A stretch of DNA of 12,239 nucleotides from an uncultured Eubacteriales bacterium (lineage in GTDB: Bacteria; Bacillota; Clostridia; Peptostreptococcales; Anaerovoracaceae). Each line of letters opens with the position of its first letter. Position 1 is the stretch's first letter. The notes under the pieces were generated by a model. That model was not told where the DNA came from and made no database searches. It saw only the letters and a program-made list of their open reading frames with translations. Shown here piece by piece: positions 6,856 through 12,239 of the stretch. The translations under genes were made by a program, and so were the position numbers. Location: assembly GCA_902772685.1 (NCBI GenBank), contig CACYBO010000131.1:1-12239 (forward strand). Direction: 5' to 3'.

Positions 6856-9800
6856 GAAAATCGAAATGCACGGGTTCAAGTCTTTTGCAGAGCCCATAAC
6901 AATCGAATTCAACGAAGGCCTGACAGGTATCGTCGGCCCGAACGGAAGCGGAAAAAGCAATATCAGTGACGCCGTAAGGTGGGCGCTCGGTGAGCAGAGC
7001 CCGAAGATGCTGCGCGGCGGCAAGATGGAAGAAGTCATCTTCAACGGTACGGACAGCAGGAAGTCCCGCGGAATGGCGGAGGTAACCCTCTACATCGACA
7101 ACAGCGACGGAAGCCTGCCGATCGACTACAAGGAAGTGGCGATCACCAGGAGAATGTTCCGGTCGGGTGAAAGTGAATATCACATCAACGGCAATCAGTG
7201 CAGACTGAGAGATATACGTGAACTCATCATGGATACCGGCATTGGTGTGGACGGCTATTCCCTCATAGGTCAGGGTAAGATCGCCGACATCATCAGCAAC
7301 AATACGGATTCCAGAAGAGAAATCTTCGAAGAGGCGGCGGGTGTTGTCGCCTACAGAACCAGAAAGGCGGAAGCCGAAAGAAAACTCGTGTCTACGACGC
7401 AGAACATGGACAGAGTGCAGGATATCATCAACGAGATTGAAGGGCGTATCGACGGCCTCAGAGAGGAAAGTGAAAAAGCAAAAGAGTATCTGGAACTGAG
7501 GGACAGACATAAATCTCTTGAAATCAACATCATCCTCAAAAATGTGGAGGGACTCGAGAGAAAGAACGAGTTCGCGGAGGAGGATCTCCGCAATGTGGTT
7601 TATAACCTCGAAAGGCTCAAAGCCGAAAAGGATAAACTCGAGGAGGAGATCAACGGGAGCAACAGCAAGAATGAAACCCTGGAAACCATCTCCGTCGACG
7701 CCAGGGAAGCTCTGATCAAAGCCATAGACAAACTGAATCTGGCTGTGAACAAGTCGGAAGTCGACAAAGAGAGAATGACGGCTATCGAGGAGAACACCAG
7801 CAGGATCAGCGAAGAGATACTGGCTCTTGAAGAGAAAAAAGAGAGAGAAGAAGCAAACGCCGGGACATTTCTGGCGCAGAAAGAGGAAGCGGACAGACAG
7901 GCCGAAGAGGCCGAGAAGGGTCTGAACGAAAAAATCTACAAATACAATGATCTGGCGGACGACCTGGGGCGCCTTGGGGAAGAGGCAGACGCCGCAAGGA
8001 ATGACTTGTTCCGCATCACATCAGAGATAACGGCCTGCAGGTCGGAAATCAGCAGCATGGAGCTGATCGGCGAGACGCTGGAGAGAAGAAAAGCTGCGCT
8101 GTTAAGTGAACGTAATGAAAGTGAGAACACAGAGAAAAACGCCAGACAGAGTCTCGAAGAGGCGCAGATTGAACGTGAACAGCTTGCCGCAGAGGCGGAG
8201 AGCGTAAGAAAGGAACAGGAGGAAGCGCAGCGCGCGCACGAAGATGCGCTGAAAGAGGAAAGACAGCTTGCGCTTTCAGCAGAAGAACTCAGACTGTCTC
8301 TGGGAAGAATGTCCGCCAGACTCAAAACCATCGAAGAGATGGAGAGCAACTACGAAGGATATACAAGCGCGGTAAAACACGTGATGAAATCCGGCATGTC
8401 CGGAATACACGGCGTAGTGGCAGAACTGATCACAGTTCCGGCCGGATATGAAACCGCAATTGAAACCGCACTGGGACAGTCACTGCAGAATATTGTGTGC
8501 GATGACGACATCAGCGCCCGCAGAGCCATAAGATCCCTCAAAGAGAATAAAGCCGGAAGAATGACATTCCTGCCGCTCAAGTCCATAAAGGGCAGGGAGA
8601 AACCGGATGAGTCTCTGAAGAAAGAGCCCGGGTTTGTTGGATTTGCACCAGACTGCATATCGTACAGCAGGAAGTATGAGAATGTCATTAGTTATCTTCT
8701 GGGCAGAGTCGTAGTCGTGAAGGATCTGGACAGTGCCATTGGCATTTCCAAGCGGGAAAGGGATATCCTGACTGTAACAATGGACGGGGAAATCATCAAC
8801 GCCCGCGGTGCGATAACCGGCGGAAGATTCAAGCACAAGACGGCCAACATTCTCGACAGAAGAGCAGAGATGGCGCAGCTGGACAAAAGCATTAAAGAGG
8901 GCGCTGAAAAACAGGAGCAGTACAGCGCCAGAATTGAGAATCTGAAGGAGGAAATCCGCAGTTTCAATGATGAAATAAACAGTCTGGACGAGAAACAGCG
9001 CAAGATCGAGAGTTCCCTTATGCTGAAGGACAGCGCCATCAGCGTAGCGCAGGGCGCTCTCGAGGATATGATCAGCAGTGCGGATAAGGTGGACAGAGAA
9101 CTGCAGAATATTGAGCAGGAACAGGAAAACACCAAAGGCATGATCGATAAGATCAACGCTGACATCAAGGCGAAACAGGAAGCTGCAGATGAAGCAGAGA
9201 AGACCTGTGAGGAAAAACTCCGGCAGTATGACGGCAAAAAAGCCGAGGCCAGCGGAATCAACGAAGAGATTACCGCGGCGAGAATTCTCGTCAATACCTG
9301 CAGTGAGAAAAAAGCCCATGCAGATGATATAGCCGACAGAATCAACGCCGCAATTGCGGAAATCACATCGGATATCGATGCCAGAAAGCTGCAGCTTGAA
9401 ATACTGACAGATGAGAGAAACCAGCTTACGGAAGGTCATCTGGACATTGACGGAATGATCGGTGAACTTGAGGAGAAGAAGGCCTCTGCGGAGGAACAGC
9501 TGCAGACAGTGACAGATGAAAAGGCAGCACTCACAGTGCGGCTTGCCACGCTCAATAATGACAGGGAAGAGCTGACCGGAAAGATTCAGACATTCCAGGA
9601 TCAGAAATACGATTTGGATGTGCGCAAGGCGAAGAATGATACGCAGCTTGAGACATACAAAGAGAAACTCTGGGAGGATTTCGAGGTTTCCTACATACAG
9701 GCGATGGAATTCAAATCAGAGGATTTCGTTATGTCCAGAGCCGTCAAGGAGAACAGGCAGATAAAGAGCCGTCTCAAGGAACTGGGCGAAGTGAATGTGG

Positions 9801-10396
9801 GAGCCATCGAGGAATACAAGCAGGTCAGCGAGCGTTACGAATTCCTGACGGGCGAAAGAGCTGACGTCCAAAAGGCGATGGATGACCTCAACGGTATCAT
9901 CAGTGAGATGGACAAGACGATCAGGAAGAGATTTAAGGAGAGTTTCGACCAGATCGTCGTGAACTTCGAAAAGCAGTTCCAGGATCTGTTTGGAGGAGGG
10001 CACGCCGAACTGAGACTCTCGGATGAAAATGATCCGCTTGAGTCCAGCATAGATATCATCGCGCAGCCGCCGGGCAAAAAACTGCAGAACATCAACCTGC
10101 TTTCGGGCGGAGAGAAAACGCTCACAGCTATCGCTCTGATGTTTGCGGTTCTGCAGGCGAAGCCTACGCCGTTCTGCATACTCGATGAGGTGGAAGCGGC
10201 GCTCGATGACGCGAACATCGACAGGTTCATTAAGTGCCTGAGACAGTTCGACGGGATTCAGTTCACCCTCGTCACACACCAGAAGGCGACGATGGAACAG
10301 GCTGATGTGCTCTATGGAGTGACAATGCCGGAGAAAGGCGTATCCAAAGTACTGTCGCTTTCCCTTGAAGATGATTTGAGCAAATACAGCAGTTAG
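6845..10396 (+). CDS. smc: Chromosome condensation and segregation ATPase SMC
   Basis: The core of the SMC-ScpAB condensin, which extrudes and aligns DNA arms after replication. The 1183 residues match the usual 1170-1200. Order of parts: N-terminal ATPase half with MHGFKSF (8-14), Walker A GPNGSGKS (31-38) and the Q-loop at Gln143; a long first coiled coil (about 170-500, rich in Glu, Lys, Ala and Leu); the hinge (about 502-670) with the conserved AITGG glycines at 659-660; the returning coiled coil (about 670-1020); and the C-terminal ATPase half with signature LSGGE (1086-1090) and Walker B ILDEVEAALDD (1112-1122). All catalytic elements are intact and there is no frameshift. The gene starts inside the end of rnc and stops 9 bases before ftsY; rnc-smc-ftsY order is typical of Bacillota. 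No scpA or scpB is in the window; they usually lie elsewhere. Confidence 0.98.
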   Translation: MLFKKIEMHGFKSFAEPITIEFNEGLTGIVGPNGSGKSNISDAVRWALGEQSPKMLRGGKMEEVIFNGTDSRKSRGMAEVTLYIDNSDGSLPIDYKEVAITRRMFRSGESEYHINGNQCRLRDIRELIMDTGIGVDGYSLIGQGKIADIISNNTDSRREIFEEAAGVVAYRTRKAEAERKLVSTTQNMDRVQDIINEIEGRIDGLREESEKAKEYLELRDRHKSLEINIILKNVEGLERKNEFAEEDLRNVVYNLERLKAEKDKLEEEINGSNSKNETLETISVDAREALIKAIDKLNLAVNKSEVDKERMTAIEENTSRISEEILALEEKKEREEANAGTFLAQKEEADRQAEEAEKGLNEKIYKYNDLADDLGRLGEEADAARNDLFRITSEITACRSEISSMELIGETLERRKAALLSERNESENTEKNARQSLEEAQIEREQLAAEAESVRKEQEEAQRAHEDALKEERQLALSAEELRLSLGRMSARLKTIEEMESNYEGYTSAVKHVMKSGMSGIHGVVAELITVPAGYETAIETALGQSLQNIVCDDDISARRAIRSLKENKAGRMTFLPLKSIKGREKPDESLKKEPGFVGFAPDCISYSRKYENVISYLLGRVVVVKDLDSAIGISKRERDILTVTMDGEIINARGAITGGRFKHKTANILDRRAEMAQLDKSIKEGAEKQEQYSARIENLKEEIRSFNDEINSLDEKQRKIESSLMLKDSAISVAQGALEDMISSADKVDRELQNIEQEQENTKGMIDKINADIKAKQEAADEAEKTCEEKLRQYDGKKAEASGINEEITAARILVNTCSEKKAHADDIADRINAAIAEITSDIDARKLQLEILTDERNQLTEGHLDIDGMIGELEEKKASAEEQLQTVTDEKAALTVRLATLNNDREELTGKIQTFQDQKYDLDVRKAKNDTQLETYKEKLWEDFEVSYIQAMEFKSEDFVMSRAVKENRQIKSRLKELGEVNVGAIEEYKQVSERYEFLTGERADVQKAMDDLNGIISEMDKTIRKRFKESFDQIVVNFEKQFQDLFGGGHAELRLSDENDPLESSIDIIAQPPGKKLQNINLLSGGEKTLTAIALMFAVLQAKPTPFCILDEVEAALDDANIDRFIKCLRQFDGIQFTLVTHQKATMEQADVLYGVTMPEKGVSKVLSLSLEDDLSKYSS

Positions 10397-10405
10397 GAGA
10401 ATTGC

Positions 10406-11296
10406 ATGTTAGGAGAGAAAAAAGGATTTTTTGGGAGGATGTCTGAGCGCATCAATGACGCGCTCATGATGAACCCGACGATAGATGAAGACTTTTTCGA
10501 TGAGCTGGAGGAGATCCTCATCACCTCTGATATAGGGATGGAGACAACGATGAAAGTCGTTGAAACACTCCGTAAAGAAGTCAAGGCAAACAACATGACG
10601 AAGCCCGGCGTTATAAAGATCAGACTGGGCAAAATCATTGCGGATACGATCAACAAAGGGGAGGCGCAGAGGCTGTCGACTGAGAGCCCTTTGGTCATTC
10701 TGATGATCGGAATCAACGGGGGAGGTAAGACCACCTCCATAGGAAAGCTGGCGTACAAGCTCAAGAAAGAAGGTCGTACGGTAATGCTGGCAGCAGCGGA
10801 TACCTTCCGCGCAGCCGCGAGCGAACAGCTCGAGATCTGGGGTGAACGCGTGGGTGTGAATGTTGTAAGACACGCGGAAGGAGCGGACCCTTCTGCTGTT
10901 ATTTACGATGCCATTCAGTCCGCGAAGGCGAAGAACATGGATGTGCTCATTTGTGATACCGCCGGAAGACTCCAGAACAAAAAGAATCTGATGGACGAAC
11001 TTGCCAAGATGAACAAAGTAATCGGACGCGAGTGGCCGGAGGCAGCCCGTGAGAATCTGCTTGTGCTCGATGCGACGACAGGAAAGAACGCCGTATCGCA
11101 GGTGGAGGAGTTTGGTGAAGCAGCGGAGATTACGGGTATCATTCTGACTAAACTGGACGGAACTGCCAAAGGCGGCATCGTTCTGACCATCGCTGATGAG
11201 TTTGATATGCCCGTTAAATATGTAGGCCTTGGTGAGGGAATCGAGGACCTTAAAGAGTTTGACCCTGAAGATTTTGCGAAAGGTATATTTGAATGA
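10406..11296 (+). CDS. ftsY: Signal recognition particle receptor FtsY
   Basis: SRP GTPase at the inner face of the membrane; it pairs with Ffh to deliver ribosomes making membrane proteins to the Sec channel. The 296 residues are a minimal form without the long acidic A domain of E. coli FtsY (about 500). The N-terminus (about 1-20, GFFGRMSERINDAL) resembles the short membrane-targeting helix. The N domain covers about 20-90 and the G domain about 91-296: G1 GINGGGKTT (102-110), DTFRAAA (132-138), G3 DTAGR (184-188), G4 TKLDG (248-252) and the closing GLGEGIEDL (274-282). The second variable position of G1 is Gly where Val is common. The start at 10406 has AGGAG (10395-10399) 6 bases upstream, overlapping the smc stop. 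The stop overlaps the der start (ATGA). Arginine codons shift towards CGN here (7 CGN, 5 AGA/AGG). Confidence 0.97.
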   Translation: MLGEKKGFFGRMSERINDALMMNPTIDEDFFDELEEILITSDIGMETTMKVVETLRKEVKANNMTKPGVIKIRLGKIIADTINKGEAQRLSTESPLVILMIGINGGGKTTSIGKLAYKLKKEGRTVMLAAADTFRAAASEQLEIWGERVGVNVVRHAEGADPSAVIYDAIQSAKAKNMDVLICDTAGRLQNKKNLMDELAKMNKVIGREWPEAARENLLVLDATTGKNAVSQVEEFGEAAEITGIILTKLDGTAKGGIVLTIADEFDMPVKYVGLGEGIEDLKEFDPEDFAKGIFE

Positions 11297-12239
11297 GTTT
11301 ACCTCTTGTAGCGGTAGTGGGACGCCCCAATGTGGGCAAGTCCACATTCTTTAATAAAGTAGTCGGGAAGAGATTGTCGATCGTCGAGGATACGCCGGGC
11401 GTGACGCGGGACCGTATCTACGCGGAAGCGGAGTGGTGCGGTGTTCATTTTGCGTTGATTGATACCGGCGGAATCGAGCCTGACAGCAAGGATGTGATTC
11501 TCTCACAGATGAGGGAACAGGCGGAGATGGCGATCGATACTTCTAATGTAATTCTCTTCATGGTCGACGGGAAGGAGGGCCTGACCGCCGCTGACCGGGA
11601 GGTTGCCGAAATGCTCATGAAGACCGGCAAGAGAGTGATCCTGACCGTCAACAAAATAGACAGACCGGATCTGCCGGACGATTTCTATGACTTCTATGAA
11701 CTTGGTCTCGGTGAGCCCATTCCTATTTCATCCGCCAACATGCTGAATCTGGGGGATCTTCTCGACGAGATCGTTGCAAGTTTCCCTGAGGGAGCGGGCA
11801 CGGACGAAGATGATTCCATCAAGATTGCGATGATCGGCAAGCCGAATGTGGGAAAGTCTTCACTGGTCAACAAGCTTTTGGGGGAAAACCGTGTCATCGT
11901 TTCTCCGATCGCAGGTACGACGCGCGATTCCATCGATACACCTTTTGAATTCGACGGCGAACAGTACACGCTGATCGATACAGCGGGGATTCGCCGCAAA
12001 AGCAAAGTCAACGAAGACATAGAAAAATTCAGCGTCATCCGTGCCGTTGCGGCCATAGAACGCTGCGATGTCTGTCTGCTCATGATCGACGCGCAGGACG
12101 GAGTAACCGAACAGGATAAAAAAATCGCAGGTATTGCCCATGAAGCGGGCAAAGGCATCATCGTTCTGGTCAACAAATGGGATCTGGTCGAAAAAGAGAC
12201 CAACACCATGAAGAAATTCCGGGAAGAAATCGACGCGGA
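11293..12239 (+). CDS. der: Ribosome-assembly GTPase Der (EngA), 3' end cut off
   Basis: Der is an essential GTPase with two tandem G domains that helps assemble the 50S subunit. The frame opens at the ATG at 11293, overlapping the ftsY stop by four bases, and stays open to the window end: 315 codons of about 435-440. The first G domain has G1 GRPNVGKS (10-17), DTGG (57-60) and NKID (120-123). A short acidic linker (about 168-175) follows. The second domain has G1 GKPNVGKSS (182-190), the GTTRD segment (207-211), DTAG (229-232) and NKWD (294-297). The C-terminal KH-like RNA-binding domain lies beyond the window. The double GTPase layout separates it from Era and other single-domain relatives. 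Of 15 arginine codons 11 are CGN and only 4 AGA/AGG, the reverse of the first seven genes. Confidence 0.97.
   Translation, partial: MSLPLVAVVGRPNVGKSTFFNKVVGKRLSIVEDTPGVTRDRIYAEAEWCGVHFALIDTGGIEPDSKDVILSQMREQAEMAIDTSNVILFMVDGKEGLTAADREVAEMLMKTGKRVILTVNKIDRPDLPDDFYDFYELGLGEPIPISSANMLNLGDLLDEIVASFPEGAGTDEDDSIKIAMIGKPNVGKSSLVNKLLGENRVIVSPIAGTTRDSIDTPFEFDGEQYTLIDTAGIRRKSKVNEDIEKFSVIRAVAAIERCDVCLLMIDAQDGVTEQDKKIAGIAHEAGKGIIVLVNKWDLVEKETNTMKKFREEIDA

Noticed and set aside
8480..9439. Open frame of 319 codons on the minus strand opposite smc
   Set aside because: It lies fully inside a complete, recognisable gene, has no family motifs and follows from the codon bias of the coiled-coil region.
10418..10432. 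A6 and T6 runs at codons 5-9 of ftsY as a possible slippage site
   Set aside because: Runs of six are short for slippage; the frame is intact and the Lys-Lys-Gly-Phe-Phe residues fit the N-terminal helix.
10409..11347. Open frame of 312 codons on the minus strand opposite ftsY and the der start
   Set aside because: Shadow of two conserved genes; its product shows no domain, and no ribosome site or promoter was evident.
11329..11348. 7-bp inverted repeat (AATGTGG / CCACATT) in der
   Set aside because: It falls in the fixed P-loop codons for NVGKSTF, is short, has no following T-run and is expected by chance.

Overview
The window is a densely packed, single-strand run of ten conserved bacterial housekeeping genes, all on the + strand. 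The layout is rsmB (5' end cut off) - prpC/stp - prkC - rsgA - rpe - plsX - rnc - smc - ftsY - der (3' end cut off). Every junction is short: gaps are 33, 18, 4, 0, 30 and 9 bases, and three pairs overlap by 4, 11 and 4 bases. I see no intrinsic terminator or convincing promoter inside, so the run looks like one operon or a few overlapping transcripts. No stretch over 300 bases lacks a gene. I see no RNA gene, mobile element, CRISPR array or phage gene.

The content points to a Gram-positive anaerobe of the Bacillota, class Clostridia. The evidence is the PASTA-type Ser/Thr kinase with its PP2C phosphatase next to rsmB, rsgA and rpe, the plsX-rnc-smc-ftsY block, strong AGGAG ribosome sites, AGA/AGG as the main arginine codons, and roughly balanced GC. 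A lineage near Eubacteriales Family XIII (Anaerovoracaceae) is possible, but that is a guess from gene order, not a proof.

Region by region: bases 1-1068 encode a 16S rRNA m5C methyltransferase. Bases 1102-3621 encode the phosphatase/kinase pair that senses muropeptides in relatives. Bases 3626-4480 encode the ribosome-assembly GTPase RsgA, and 4477-5136 ribulose-5-phosphate epimerase. Bases 5137-6135 encode PlsX (phospholipid synthesis), 6166-6855 RNase III, 6845-10396 the SMC chromosome condensin, 10406-11296 the SRP receptor FtsY, and 11293-12239 the ribosome-assembly GTPase Der. Common themes are ribosome maturation (RsmB, RsgA, RNase III, Der), envelope growth and its signalling (PrpC/PrkC, PlsX, FtsY) and chromosome organisation (SMC).

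This is essentially an ordinary core region, and I found no novel system. The points most worth a second look are: a perfect 11-bp inverted repeat at the start of rsgA, whose start codon lacks a clear Shine-Dalgarno site; the direct joining of two blocks that are usually separate, with rlmN, thiN, the fab/acpP genes and ylxM-ffh missing from their usual places; a sharp change in arginine codon choice at ftsY-der; and a ten-threonine tract at the outer end of PrkC.
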